DNA of 64,000 bases from contig NZ_VOPH01000012.1 of NCBI RefSeq assembly GCF_009765275.1, positions 1 through 64,000 on the forward strand. The letters run 5' to 3'. The notes under the pieces were generated by a model. That model had not been told where the DNA came from, searched no databases, and worked only from the letters and a program-made list of their open reading frames with translations. Both the position numbers and the translations under genes were made by a program. The stretch comes from Chachezhania sediminis (GTDB taxonomy: Bacteria > Pseudomonadota > Alphaproteobacteria > Rhodobacterales > Rhodobacteraceae). Every line of letters begins with the position of its first letter. The first letter of the stretch is position 1. Below are positions 1 through 8,950 of this stretch, one piece after another.

Positions 1-376
1 CCGCCCCGGCCGGCGCTGGATGCTGATCCGCCAGACCCGCCATATCGACGGGCAGGACGCGCCGGTGGGCTGGACCGACGTCTACCTGGCCGACGACTAT
101 GCCGACATCGCGGACGAGATTCCGGACTATCCCGGGCTGGTCTATTCCCTGCTGGAAGAACGCCACGCCGTGGTGATCCAGGAGATCCGCCAGTCGATCC
201 GCGCCATCATGCTGCCACAGGAATTCGCGGACCCGCTTCAGGTCCCGGCCCACAGCCCCGCGCTGGAACTGCGCCGGACCTACCGCGACGGCGACGGTAT
301 CAGCCAGATCATCACGCTCAGCGTGCTGCCGGCCCAGCACTACAGCTATGACATCACCCTGCGCCGGCAGGCCTGA
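1..376 (+). CDS. GntR-family regulator, C-terminal (UTRA) part
   Basis: The reading frame is already open at the left edge (first full codon at base 2) and ends at the TGA at 374-376, so only the last ~124 residues are present. They look like the UTRA ligand-binding domain of HutC-type GntR regulators: alternating strands, a 'YxLLEE' stretch, and a closing 'LRRTYRDGDG' segment before a final strand. The DNA-binding half lies outside the window. The next gene on the same strand, 209 bp downstream, is a betaine-aldehyde dehydrogenase, so control of osmolyte or quaternary-amine metabolism is possible. That is inference from position only, because classical bet operons use the TetR-type BetI. Confidence 0.7.
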   Translation, partial: RPGRRWMLIRQTRHIDGQDAPVGWTDVYLADDYADIADEIPDYPGLVYSLLEERHAVVIQEIRQSIRAIMLPQEFADPLQVPAHSPALELRRTYRDGDGISQIITLSVLPAQHYSYDITLRRQA

Positions 377-460
377 CCGGATCCGATCGGTCCTGACCCG
401 GTCTTGCCGGGCCTGACCTGTATTCCCGCGTCCCGAAGCGGACCCTGCCCGCGCCGCGGC

Positions 461-548
461 CCTGCCCGACCGGCAGGCACGGGGTGACCCCCCTGCACAG
501 ATCCCCGTTCACGCCGATTTCAAGGAAGGGCTTGCGGCGCGGCCGCAA
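461..548. other. Two short hairpins between GntR and betB
   Basis: In the 209-bp gap, CCTGCC (461-466) pairs with GGCAGG (472-477), and TTGCGGC (532-538) pairs perfectly with GCCGCAA (542-548) across a 3-base loop. The second hairpin sits 37 bp before the betB ATG and could be an operator or leader structure. Neither is followed by a T-run, so termination is uncertain. Confidence 0.3.
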
Positions 549-585
549 TTCGATGCAACTACTGCCGTCCTTCTGAAAGCCTGCC

Positions 586-2043
586 ATGACCTATCCGACC
601 CAACCGACCGCCAGCCATTTCATCGACGGAACCTATGTCGAAGACAGCGCCGGCACGCCGATCGACGTGATCTATCCCGCGACCGGGAAGGTCATCGCCC
701 GGGTCCATTCCGCCACGCCCGCAATCGTCGAACGGGCGCTGGCCTCGGCCCGCGCGGCACAGGCGCAATGGGCGGCGATGACGGGCGCCGAACGGGGCCG
801 CATCCTGCGCCGCGCCGCCGACCTGATGCGCGCCCGCAATCACGACCTGTCGGTGCTGGAAACCTACGACACCGGCAAGCCCTATCAGGAAACCTCGGTC
901 GCCGATGCGACCTCGGGCGCCGATGCGCTGGAATATTTCGGCGGCATGGCGGCGACGCTGGCCGGACAGCACATCCAGCTGGGCCAGGACTGGGTCTATA
1001 CGCGGCGCGAGCCGCTGGGCGTCTGCGTGGGCATCGGCGCCTGGAACTATCCGACACAGATCGCCTGCTGGAAGGGCGCCCCGGCCATGGCCTGCGGCAA
1101 CACGATGGTCTTCAAGCCCTCGGAGACCACGCCGCTCTCTGCCCTGAAGGTCGCGGAGATCCTGGTCGAGGCCGGCCTGCCCGCCGGCGTCTTCAACGTG
1201 ATTCAGGGCCTGGGCGACGTCGGCGCAGCACTGGTGACCGACCCGCGCGTCGACAAGGTGTCGCTGACCGGATCGGTGCCCACGGGGAAAAAGGTCTATG
1301 CCGCCGCGGCCGCGGGGATGAAACATGTCACGATGGAACTGGGCGGCAAGTCGCCGCTGCTGGTCTTCGACGACGCGCATCTGGACAACGCCGTGGGTGG
1401 CGCGATCCTGGGCAACTTCTATTCCTCGGGTCAGGTCTGTTCCAACGGCACCCGCGTCTTCGTCCAGAAAGGCATCAAGGAGGCGTTCCTGACCCGCCTG
1501 GCCGAACGCGTGGGCAAGGCCGTGATCGGCGATCCGATGGACCCCGACACCAGCTTCGGCCCCATGGTCAGCCAGCGCCAGATGGAAATCGTCGAAGGCT
1601 ATATCGCCAGAGGCATCGCCGAAGGCGCGCGGCTGGTCTGCGGCGGCAACCGGCTGAACCGCGACGGTTTCTGGCTGCAGCCCACCGTCTTTGCCGACGT
1701 GACCGACGACATGACCATCGCGCGCGAGGAAATCTTCGGCCCCGTGATGTCGGTCCTGGACTTCGAGACCGAGGAAGAGGCGATGGCCCGCGCCAACGCC
1801 ACCGAATTCGGCCTGTCGGCGGGTGTCTTCACGTCGGACATGACCCGCGCCCACCGCGTGGCGGCCGGGTTCCAGGCGGGCGCCTGCTTCATCAACTCCT
1901 ACAACGACGCGCCGGTCGAGGCCCCCTTCGGCGGCATGAAGATGTCGGGCGTCGGACGCGAGAATTCCGCAGCAGCGATCGAACACTATTCGCAGCTGAA
2001 ATCCGTCTATGTGCGGATGGGGGATGTGGAAGCGCCCTACTGA
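586..2043 (+). CDS. betB: Betaine aldehyde dehydrogenase
   Basis: This 485-residue NAD(P)-dependent aldehyde dehydrogenase would oxidise betaine aldehyde to glycine betaine, the second step of the choline-to-osmoprotectant route in the cytoplasm. The catalytic pair is visible: Glu251 in 'MELGGKSPL' and Cys285 in '[12 protein letters not shown]'. The cofactor-binding '[14 protein letters not shown]' and the '[11 protein letters not shown]' stretch resemble BetB proteins such as that of E. coli, and the length is typical. The ATG at 586 has only a weak upstream GAAAG. No choline dehydrogenase (betA) or choline transporter lies within the window. A related aminoaldehyde dehydrogenase with another substrate cannot be excluded. 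Confidence 0.85.
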   Translation: MTYPTQPTASHFIDGTYVEDSAGTPIDVIYPATGKVIARVHSATPAIVERALASARAAQAQWAAMTGAERGRILRRAADLMRARNHDLSVLETYDTGKPYQETSVADATSGADALEYFGGMAATLAGQHIQLGQDWVYTRREPLGVCVGIGAWNYPTQIACWKGAPAMACGNTMVFKPSETTPLSALKVAEILVEAGLPAGVFNVIQGLGDVGAALVTDPRVDKVSLTGSVPTGKKVYAAAAAGMKHVTMELGGKSPLLVFDDAHLDNAVGGAILGNFYSSGQVCSNGTRVFVQKGIKEAFLTRLAERVGKAVIGDPMDPDTSFGPMVSQRQMEIVEGYIARGIAEGARLVCGGNRLNRDGFWLQPTVFADVTDDMTIAREEIFGPVMSVLDFETEEEAMARANATEFGLSAGVFTSDMTRAHRVAAGFQAGACFINSYNDAPVEAPFGGMKMSGVGRENSAAAIEHYSQLKSVYVRMGDVEAPY

Positions 2044-2063
2044 CCCCGGCGCCCCGGTCCGGA

Positions 2064-2097
2064 CCGATACCGATACCGATACCGATACCGATACCGA
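2064..2097. repeat. Hexanucleotide tandem repeat (CCGATA)n
   Basis: Five perfect copies of CCGATA run from 2064 to 2093, followed by a partial CCGA to 2097. They begin 20 bp after the betB stop codon in the gap between convergent betB and parB. A second hexamer tract of different sequence lies at 52881-52922. Confidence 0.9.
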
Positions 2098-2249
2098 AGC
2101 CACGGAACGCGAAAGGCTCAGGACCGCAACCAAAGGTCCTGCCCGGCTTTCCTGCATCCCTGGGCCGACCAGGGCCGCGCCAGCATCTGCCCGGCATATC
2201 GGAACGAAAATCCACCTTTCGTTCCGCCATCCCGCAGACTGTCCACGCC

Positions 2250-2274
2250 GTAGGGTGCGTGCTCCGCACGCACC
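2250..2274. repeat. REP-like element: GTAG head plus hairpin
   Basis: A GTAG tetranucleotide (2250-2253) is followed directly by GGTGCGTGC, a 3-base loop TCC, and the perfect complement GCACGCACC (2266-2274). A GTAG/GGAG head abutting a palindrome is the hallmark of REP elements mobilised by RAYT transposases. It lies between the convergent 3' ends of betB and parB, so it may also work as a bidirectional terminator. No transposase is adjacent. Confidence 0.55.
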
Positions 2275-2296
2275 ATCCGCACCACCCGGTTCCGGC

Positions 2297-3394
2297 CTAT
2301 CCCCGATCCAGCAATCGCGCGACCTCGGCCATCACGACGTCGACCAGTTCCTCGTCCACCTGGGCACCCTGGATCCGGATCATCCAGCCCTGCCCGTCCT
2401 CGGCACTGGTCAGGGTGATACCTGTCTCCAGCGCGATCTCCTGCCCCTTGCGCTTCACCGCCGCCTTCCGCGGCCGGCCCCCCCGCGTGGGTTCCGGCGG
2501 CGCCGGTTCCACAGCGTCCAGCGCACGGGTCAGCGCCTCGGCCTCCTCGGCGGCCGTGTCCAGCACCTGTTCGGCCAGGGCATAGCGCATCTGGTTGCCC
2601 GACCCGTTTCGCAGGGCCTGGGCGATCTTCAGCCCCTCCTTCTCGCGGATCAGGTCGGGATAGTTCAGCATGTCCCCCAGCTCCTCGAAGATCAGCGCGA
2701 AGGACCGGATCTTGGATCGCTTGGCCTTGGACGCCACCGGGAACAGCCCGTCCACCGCCGCCTCGACACTGGGGAACGCGCCCTGCTTGCTGGCGATGAC
2801 CGCGATCCGCCCGCGTTCGTAATGGCTCAGCGAGGCGCGGACCTCGTTCTCTTCCACCATCGCAGCGAAGGCCCCGCCCATCGCCGCAGGGTCCCTGACC
2901 ACGGCCCGGATGGTGGCGAAGCGGTCACCCCCCGCCCTGCCCTTCAGCGCCTGCACCGCGCGCAGCCTGCGGTAGCCGGACAGCAGCCCGTAGCGATAGC
3001 CCTTCCGCGCCGCCTCGTCCCCGGGAAAGACGAAGACCTCCACCGGCAACCGCAGCCCGTTAGCGGCGATGGACTGCTCCAGCTCCTCCATTTCCACCTT
3101 GTCCAGCACCACCCGGTCGCGGACCAGCGCATCGGCGTCGATCTCGTCCAGCGGGATCTCCAGCATCAGCAGGCCCTGCCCCTCTGCCGCGCGCAACCGC
3201 TCGGCATCCGTCCGGTCCTGCGCCGCCCGCGCCCGCTCCTCCGCCGGGCGGGCATCGTAGGCCGCCGCGCTTTCGGCCGCGACCTGGGCAATCGGTGCCG
3301 CCGGCGCCCTCACCCCGGTTTCGCGGCGAAACTCGTCTTCATAGCGCGACAGGTCCTCGGCCGTCGGCAGGTCCAGTTTGCGTCGCTTGGCCAT
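2297..3394 (-). CDS. parB: Plasmid partition protein ParB
   Basis: This 365-residue centromere-binding protein would load on parS and be moved by ParA. The ParB N-domain is recognisable: 'IPLDEIDADALVRDRV' (~80-95), the nucleotide-binding box 'LLSGYRRLRAV' (~137-147), and 'VEENEVRASLSHYERGR' (~180-196), followed by the helix-turn-helix and a basic linker 'RGGRPRKAAVKRK'. The first ~70 residues are a charged, alanine-rich extension. It follows parA with 2 bp between the parA stop and its ATG, and its AAGGAG ribosome site overlaps the parA stop, so the two genes are translationally coupled. Together with repB it marks the replicon's maintenance locus. Confidence 0.9.
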   Translation of the reverse strand: MAKRRKLDLPTAEDLSRYEDEFRRETGVRAPAAPIAQVAAESAAAYDARPAEERARAAQDRTDAERLRAAEGQGLLMLEIPLDEIDADALVRDRVVLDKVEMEELEQSIAANGLRLPVEVFVFPGDEAARKGYRYGLLSGYRRLRAVQALKGRAGGDRFATIRAVVRDPAAMGGAFAAMVEENEVRASLSHYERGRIAVIASKQGAFPSVEAAVDGLFPVASKAKRSKIRSFALIFEELGDMLNYPDLIREKEGLKIAQALRNGSGNQMRYALAEQVLDTAAEEAEALTRALDAVEPAPPEPTRGGRPRKAAVKRKGQEIALETGITLTSAEDGQGWMIRIQGAQVDEELVDVVMAEVARLLDRG

Positions 3395-3397
3395 GGC

Positions 3398-4786
3398 TTA
3401 CTCCTTCCCCATCTGCTGGTCGCGCCACCAGGTGCCCAGGATCAGCGTCTTCACCTCGGCCCAGGTCCGGTCGAAGGTTTCGCGCCCCCGGACATAGGTG
3501 TCGCGGTTGAAGTCGCGGTAATCGGTTTCGTAGATACCGGACACCTGTTCGCCGGCCTGCCCCACCATCGCCGTCACCTCCTGCCGGTAGGTGGTCATGA
3601 AGTCGCCGAAATAGGCCTGGATCACGTTGGCCAGATCCGACTGCTGGGCGGCGTCGAAGCGGGTGATGATCGCGCGGACTGCATCCCATTCGAACCGCAT
3701 CTCCGGCAGACCGTCCTGCCGGCGCATCCGGTTCTCCCCCTCCTCGATCGAAGCGAAGGTCGAATAGATCATGTCGAAGAACCGGCCGGTGGAATCGAAT
3801 TCCAGAAAGGACGCGCCCAGGGGGACCAGCAGGATGTCGGCAGCCGCCAGCGCGTTGATCGTCAGATAGCCGAGCGCGGGCGGCGTATCGAGGAAGATCA
3901 CGTCGTAGCGGTCCAGCAGACCGCCGTCGTTCAGCGCATTGGACAGGGAATCCCATAAGGGCCAGGACCGCGCCTGCATGCGCCAGACCGGCACCTGGAA
4001 TTCCGACCAGTAGAGGTTCAGCTGCGCGCCGATCAGGTCGATGTTCGGCCAGTGGGTCGGCTGGATCAGGCTGGCAGGTTCGACCGCCAGCGCCTCTGTC
4101 AGGGTCTCGTCGAAGGGGATCGCCGGATCGCCGGCCGCGACGCGCACCCGGTTTTCCGCCTCCAGATGGCGGGCGAAATCGCGGGCCAGAAGGGGGAAGG
4201 CGGTCTGCCATTCGTCCTCTACCTTGCCGCCCATGATCGAGGTCATGGAGCCCTGGCTGTCCAGATCCACCACCAGCACGCGGTAGCCATCCAGCGCCGC
4301 TGACATCGCCAGGTGCGCCGCGGTCGACGTCTTGCCGACGCCACCCTTGAAGTTCGCCACCGCCACGACCTTGGCCGGCAGACCTTCGGGCCGCCAGGCA
4401 CGGTATTCGCGGTTGGCCGCCCCTTCGGTGGCGAAATGGTCGCGCAGCTGCATCACCTCTTCCAGCGTGAACCATTTCGAACCGCCGTCGCCGGTGCCCT
4501 GCGGCAGGTCGGGATGGGCCTTCAGCACGCGGCGCAGATGGGCCGGCGCCACCGGGATCAGGTAGCGACAAACTTCCCACGTGGAAAACTTGCGCAGCCG
4601 CTTCTGCCCGTCCGGCGCATAGCCCCGCCGCGCCAGATCGTCCCGGCCGCGCGCCGCAAAGGCCGCGGCCTTGGCAAAGCGGGTCGTGTCGATGGGCTCT
4701 GCCAGCCCTTCCGCCGCCTGCGCCGGGTCGATATTGAAGTAGGGGGGCAGGTCGGACCGGGATCCGGTCCCCGACTTGATTGCCAT
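3398..4786 (-). CDS. parA: Plasmid partition ATPase ParA (HTH-containing type)
   Basis: A Walker-type partition ATPase of 462 residues that would segregate the replicon with ParB. The deviant Walker A 'NFKGGVGKTS' is at ~145-154 and 'VVDLDSQGSMTS' at ~172-183. The ~130 residues before the ATPase hold a helix-turn-helix-like region ('KFSTWEVCRYLIP', 'KWFTLEEVMQLRDHF') typical of type Ia ParA/RepA proteins that repress their own operon. I chose the ATG at 4786, which has a GAGG site just upstream. An in-frame ATG at 4864 would add 26 residues of unlikely sequence. Autoregulation through the upstream inverted repeat (4871-4903) is likely but inferred. Confidence 0.9.
   Translation of the reverse strand: MAIKSGTGSRSDLPPYFNIDPAQAAEGLAEPIDTTRFAKAAAFAARGRDDLARRGYAPDGQKRLRKFSTWEVCRYLIPVAPAHLRRVLKAHPDLPQGTGDGGSKWFTLEEVMQLRDHFATEGAANREYRAWRPEGLPAKVVAVANFKGGVGKTSTAAHLAMSAALDGYRVLVVDLDSQGSMTSIMGGKVEDEWQTAFPLLARDFARHLEAENRVRVAAGDPAIPFDETLTEALAVEPASLIQPTHWPNIDLIGAQLNLYWSEFQVPVWRMQARSWPLWDSLSNALNDGGLLDRYDVIFLDTPPALGYLTINALAAADILLVPLGASFLEFDSTGRFFDMIYSTFASIEEGENRMRRQDGLPEMRFEWDAVRAIITRFDAAQQSDLANVIQAYFGDFMTTYRQEVTAMVGQAGEQVSGIYETDYRDFNRDTYVRGRETFDRTWAEVKTLILGTWWRDQQMGKE
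4569..4592. promoter_or_regulatory. CACGTG-centred imperfect palindrome inside parA
   Basis: A 24-bp imperfect dyad centred on CACGTG (4578-4583) pairs at 9 of 12 positions. It lies within the parA codons for the conserved 'FSTWEV' segment. It could be a ParB or ParA binding site, but conservation of the protein could produce the same pattern. Confidence 0.25.
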
Positions 4787-4870
4787 GACAGCCTCGCATG
4801 TCCGCTGTTTTCGAGGATATGTGTCCGAATATGGCACATGGAGAAGAGAATGGGAATCGATCACGCCGTC

Positions 4871-4903
4871 GTTTTCCCTTGTTTACCTTAACAAATCGAA
4901 AAC
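4871..4903. promoter_or_regulatory. Inverted repeat upstream of parA (candidate parS/operator)
   Basis: GTTTTC (4871-4876) and TTGTT (4879-4883) pair with AACAA (4890-4894) and GAAAAC (4898-4903), giving 11 matched pairs with a small internal loop and a 6-base centre. Its place about 85 bp before the parA start suits a centromere-like ParB site or the parAB operator. Confidence 0.5.
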
Positions 4904-5183
4904 AGGGCGGAACTGTTTAGGAATCTTGTAGATATTTTAGAATCTTTACGCTGAGATTTCTGATTGTTTGTCAAAGACTTGCAGGGTAACAGGCATCCGG
5001 ATACAGGACCGCCGGGCGCCGGGAACAGGGGCAAGGGGACCCGTTTGCGGGATAAGAGGCTCCGATTCGCGGTCTGTTCCGCGGCCGGGACTCCGCTGGC
5101 CCTGAAAATCAAGGATATGTTGGGGGAACCGGCCTGTCAGCCCCGGTATGTGGGGGGCGTCCGGAAAACCGATCCTGTAAGTG

Positions 5184-5244
5184 GGCACCTTTTGCCGGGC
5201 CTTCGCCGCGGGGACCTTTGGCAGGGCCCCCGGCGAAAGGTGCC
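5184..5244. repeat. Iteron-like repeats before repB
   Basis: GGCACCTTTTGCCGGG (5184-5199) recurs with 3 differences at 5211-5226 (GGGACCTTTGGCAGGG) and, inverted, with one difference at 5229-5244. The outer copies form a strong 15/16 inverted repeat. Their position 85-145 bp upstream of the repB ATG suggests initiator-binding iterons or a repB operator. Confidence 0.5.
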
Positions 5245-5328
5245 AATGCACGGCTTGCCACGCGGGTACCTGATGGTCGATACTGCGGCCACGATACAAA
5301 GACTCGCCGGGGCAGGGGGCAGACCAGG

Positions 5329-6516
5329 ATGGATGACATCCCGCACGAGACGCTGACAGGCTCGCTCCGCCGGGGCGCGGTGAAGAAGCATGTCGCGGCG
5401 ATCCATGTCTCTGGCAAGCTGACGCTTCTGCAGCGCAAGCTTTCGAACGTGCTGTTGCTGAATGCCTACGACACGCTGATCAGCCAGGCGGTCCACCGGA
5501 TCGATGCGCGAACGCTGTGCATGATGATCGGCTACAATTCGAACGACATGGAGACGCTGAAAGCCAGCCTGCGCGGCCTGGCAGAAACTGTCGCCGAATG
5601 GGACATGCTGGACGAGAAGGGTCAGCAGGAATGGGGCGTTTCCGCGCTTCTGAGTTACGCCAAGCTGAAGGGCGGGATCTGCGAATATGCCTATTCGCCC
5701 GCGCTGGCGGAAAAGCTGAACGACCCCAAGGTCTTTGCCCTGATCAATCTGAACATCCAGCGACGCTTTACCTCTGGCCATGCGCTGGCGCTTTATGAAA
5801 ACTGCTATCGGTTCCTGCGGACGGGCAGCACCGGCTGGTGGTCCCTGGACCTGTTCCGCCGGCTGATGGGGGTGGCGGACAGCCCCTATTACGAGACCTA
5901 CAAGCACCTGAACGCCAAGATCATCAAGCCGGCGGTGGCGGAGGTGAACAAGACCTCGAACATCGTGGTGACGCCGGAGGTCCGCAAGATGGGCCGCACG
6001 GTGACAGACATCCGTTTCCGCATCGCCGAGAACCCGCAACTGGCGATCCTGGACCTGGACGACGGGGCAGGGGTGCGCAATTCCGACGTCTATCCCCGCC
6101 TGCGCGCGCTGGGGGTCAGCGACCGGCTGGCGCGGCAGTGGATCGGCGAACACGGTGAAGGCGTGGTGCAGCGCAAGATCGACTATGTCGCGGGGCAGGG
6201 GGGGGTGAAGAACCCCGTGGGCTATCTGACCGCCGCGCTGAAGCAGGATTTCGGCCCGGAGGTTTCGCAGCGAAACCCGGAAAACCGCAGGCCGGTGTCG
6301 CTGCGCGCCCGGCGGCTGGAGCGGGTGCGGGACCTGGCCGCGGCGCGGACGCCGACGCAGCGTGATGCGGACAAGCGGCTGTTCCTGTCCAAGCTCGACG
6401 GGGCCAGGCGGGACGATTTCGAACGGCATGGCTGGATGTCGGCCCTGAACGTGGCCGAGATCGAGGCGTTCTGGGAAACGCTGTCGCCCGGCGCCTTCGA
6501 CGGGCTGGAGGAGTGA
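5329..6516 (+). CDS. repB: Replication initiator, RepB/Rep_3 type
   Basis: A 395-residue protein expected to bind origin repeats and start replication of this plasmid or chromid. The first ~230 residues resemble the winged-helix initiator fold: 'LTLLQRKLSNVLLLNAYD', 'LKASLRGLAETVAEWDM', 'LALYENCYRFLRTGSTGWW' and 'YKHLNAKIIKPAVAEVNKTS' are typical of Rep_3-superfamily proteins. The C-terminal part is basic and arginine-rich. I chose the ATG at 5329; an earlier in-frame TTG at 5218 would read through the iteron-like repeats. It is divergent from parAB, as in RepB replicons of Rhodobacterales, and convergent with the TRAP gene 19 bp away. Copy-number control through the 5184-5244 repeats is an inference. 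Confidence 0.8.
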   Translation: MDDIPHETLTGSLRRGAVKKHVAAIHVSGKLTLLQRKLSNVLLLNAYDTLISQAVHRIDARTLCMMIGYNSNDMETLKASLRGLAETVAEWDMLDEKGQQEWGVSALLSYAKLKGGICEYAYSPALAEKLNDPKVFALINLNIQRRFTSGHALALYENCYRFLRTGSTGWWSLDLFRRLMGVADSPYYETYKHLNAKIIKPAVAEVNKTSNIVVTPEVRKMGRTVTDIRFRIAENPQLAILDLDDGAGVRNSDVYPRLRALGVSDRLARQWIGEHGEGVVQRKIDYVAGQGGVKNPVGYLTAALKQDFGPEVSQRNPENRRPVSLRARRLERVRDLAAARTPTQRDADKRLFLSKLDGARRDDFERHGWMSALNVAEIEAFWETLSPGAFDGLEE

Positions 6517-6535
6517 CCGGCGGGGTCTTGGGGAT

Positions 6536-8875
6536 CTAGGACCCGGCCAGCAGACGCCGGGCATCGACGCGGAGAAGGAGGAGCGCGGCCATGGCCAGCG
6601 CGCCCAGGCTGATCCAGGCGGACGACGACAGGAGCAGTACGGCGCAGCCCAGCCGGAGGATGATTTCCCAGGAGGGAAGGGGGGCCCGGTCGAACCGGGC
6701 CAGTGCGCTGGCCATGAGGTAGAGCGCCAGCGCCAGCCGGGCCAGAAGCCAGGCCAGCGGCCCGAGGTGAAGATGACCGTCATAGCCGGGTAGGAACGCG
6801 CCGACGGCGGCATTGGCCGAGGGGTCCAGCATGGCGGCGGGGACCAGCAGGATATCGGGGTGGAAGGCGAAGACGAAGGGGATGACGAACATCACCGCGC
6901 CGGACCGGACGGCGGAAAAGCTGGTGGCGATCGGGTCGGCCCTTGTGATCGTCGACGCGGCATAGGAGGCGACGGCCACGGGCGGGGTGATGGCCGAGGC
7001 GCAGGCGAAGTAGAAGATGAACATGTGCGCGGTGAAATGGGCGATACCCAGACCGACCAGCAGCGGGCCCATCAGCAGCGCCGCGTTGATATAGGCGGGC
7101 ACGGCGGGCATTCCCATGCCCAGCAGGATCGCCAGGAACATGGTGACGGCCAGGGCCACGAACTGGAACAGCATCGGTGCGCCGCCGCCAAGGTCCAGGG
7201 ACTTCAGCCAGCCCAGCACGTCCAGCGCCACGAAATTCGCAAGCCCCGTCAGGTTCAGGCTGATGTCGATGACCGAGACGGCCAGGAACATGAGGTAGAG
7301 GGTCGAGATCGTGACCCCCGCATCCGCCAGCACGTCCAGGAAGCGCATCGGCCGGGCGCGGAAGTCGCGGTCCATGAACAGGAGCACCGCCAGAAGGATC
7401 GCCGCCCACCAGCCGACGCTGCCGGCATCCCCGGCCGAATTCTGGATCAGCTGCATGATCCAGGGCAGGTCGGTGGCGCGGCAGCTGGTGCCGACCATGA
7501 CGATATCCGCCCCCAGAAAACGCGAGACCGGATCGCAGCCGATGGCGTCCTTCGGGATCAGCAGCAGCACGACGATCAGCAGGATCGGCAGCGCGATCTG
7601 AAGCAGGTGGATCCGGTCGCTGCGGGTCAGGCGCATGTCCGCGGTGATCTCTCCCACCGCCTCGATCCCCTGCTTGCGGGACTGGAACATGACCGACAGG
7701 AACATGCAGAAGAAATAGGCCACGGCCGGGATGATCGCGGCGATGGCGACCTCGCGGTAGGGAACGCCGGTCATGGAGGCCAGGACGAAGGCGGCGATGC
7801 CCATGATCGGCGGCATGATCTGCCCGCCGGAAGAGGCCGCGGCCTCGACCCCGCCGGCATAGACGGCGGAAAAGCCGCGGCGGATCATCATCGGGATGGT
7901 CAGGGCCCCGGTGCCCAGCACGTTGACGACGGGCGTACCGGTGGTGGTGCCGAACATGGCAGAGGCCACGATGGCCGCATGGGCAGGGCCGCCGCGCAGC
8001 TTGCGAGTCCAGAGAAAAGCAAGCTTTATCAGCGTGTTGCCGCCCGCGCTGACGGCCAGAAGCGCGCCCAGCACGATATAGGGAAAGACGGTGTTCAGCA
8101 TGATGTGCAGGAACTGGCCCAGAAGGCCGGACCCCTGGTTCGTCAGAAGGTCCTGCACCCGTGCCTGACCGTCCGCCAGCGATCGGGGTTCGCCCCCCAG
8201 GGCTGTGATCAGGTACTTGTTCATGTCGTCGGCGCCGAAGACATACCAGATCAGCACCGTGGCCAGCGCATAGGTCGCCAGGATGATCGACACCAGCACC
8301 AGCGAAAAGCCCCAGACCTGCACGTTGTAGGCCAGGAAGACGACGACGGCGAGGCCCACGATCAGCACCAGCCAGCTGCCGGTGGTGGCCAGGCAGGCCG
8401 GGTTTTCGATGCTGGTGGGTTTCGGCAGACCCATGGCCAGGGCCATGTCCTGTTCTGCCTTCAGCGCCCGTTCGATCAGCGCGGACCGTTCGCCCGTGAT
8501 CACGTCGATCAGGCAGACTGCCTCGTGTTCGATCAGGTAGGTGACCGAGATCGACAGCGCCGCGACCACCAGTGCCACGTCCAGCGCCAGCCCCCAGGCC
8601 CGCCGCAGCGGCGTGTCGTCCAGCCACTTGCGCCGAAGCGAGCTGGTCAGGACCACGATCACCATCATCCAGGCGAAGGTCAGCGGATAGAAAAATTCGT
8701 AGGGAAAGCGCCGGACCGCAAGGCCGGGGGCGTTCAGCAATTCGCGCCAGAACGTGTCCCAGCCGGGGATCGACGGCGTGGAATTGATCATGCCCGCCAG
8801 GACCAGCGCCACGGCCAGGATATAGGTCAGCGTCTTCGGTCCCGCCTTGACGGTCGGGGTGCCTGTGTCGGCCAT
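6536..8875 (-). CDS. TRAP transporter fused permease (TAXI-associated)
   Basis: A very hydrophobic protein of 779 residues in which the small and large TRAP permease parts are fused, as in the '4TM/12TM' family that pairs with TAXI binding proteins. It would use an ion gradient to import an organic anion across the inner membrane. The large-subunit signatures 'GTTTGTPVVNVLGTGALTIPMMIRRGF' type helix and 'SSGGQIMPPIMGIAAFVLA' are present. The start is uncertain: the ATG at 8875 is preferred over a TTG 30 bp upstream, and neither has a strong ribosome site. It is the last gene of the operon that contains the LigM-like demethylase, 75 bp after the TAXI protein gene, so the substrate is probably that enzyme's aromatic or related acid. 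Confidence 0.85.
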   Translation of the reverse strand: MADTGTPTVKAGPKTLTYILAVALVLAGMINSTPSIPGWDTFWRELLNAPGLAVRRFPYEFFYPLTFAWMMVIVVLTSSLRRKWLDDTPLRRAWGLALDVALVVAALSISVTYLIEHEAVCLIDVITGERSALIERALKAEQDMALAMGLPKPTSIENPACLATTGSWLVLIVGLAVVVFLAYNVQVWGFSLVLVSIILATYALATVLIWYVFGADDMNKYLITALGGEPRSLADGQARVQDLLTNQGSGLLGQFLHIMLNTVFPYIVLGALLAVSAGGNTLIKLAFLWTRKLRGGPAHAAIVASAMFGTTTGTPVVNVLGTGALTIPMMIRRGFSAVYAGGVEAAASSGGQIMPPIMGIAAFVLASMTGVPYREVAIAAIIPAVAYFFCMFLSVMFQSRKQGIEAVGEITADMRLTRSDRIHLLQIALPILLIVVLLLIPKDAIGCDPVSRFLGADIVMVGTSCRATDLPWIMQLIQNSAGDAGSVGWWAAILLAVLLFMDRDFRARPMRFLDVLADAGVTISTLYLMFLAVSVIDISLNLTGLANFVALDVLGWLKSLDLGGGAPMLFQFVALAVTMFLAILLGMGMPAVPAYINAALLMGPLLVGLGIAHFTAHMFIFYFACASAITPPVAVASYAASTITRADPIATSFSAVRSGAVMFVIPFVFAFHPDILLVPAAMLDPSANAAVGAFLPGYDGHLHLGPLAWLLARLALALYLMASALARFDRAPLPSWEIILRLGCAVLLLSSSAWISLGALAMAALLLLRVDARRLLAGS

Positions 8876-8950
8876 GATGTCGTGCCCAGGGTCAGCGAAT
8901 GTCAACGAATGGGGGCCGGGGGCAGGGCGCTGCCCCCGGCGGTCAGGGCG

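Larger units (their letters stand above)
4787..5328. other. Candidate replication origin between parA and repB
   Basis: This 542-bp divergent gap carries no convincing gene. It holds an AT-rich stretch (about 4870-4980) unlike the surrounding GC-rich DNA, an inverted repeat at 4871-4903, a near-duplicate of TTTAGGAATCTT with TTTTAGAATCTT at roughly 4917-4957, and three related 16-mers at 5184-5244 just before repB. AT-rich DNA plus initiator-proximal repeats between divergent parA and a Rep_3-type initiator is the usual layout of an iteron origin. Confidence 0.55.

Noticed and set aside
2064-2097. CRISPR-like array
   Set aside because: The unit is a 6-bp tandem repeat without spacers; no cas gene is present.
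559-2157. Long open frame opposite betB (532 codons, minus strand)
   Set aside because: It is a shadow of betB caused by high GC: no ribosome site, Ser-Val repeat from the hexamer tract, and no recognisable domain.
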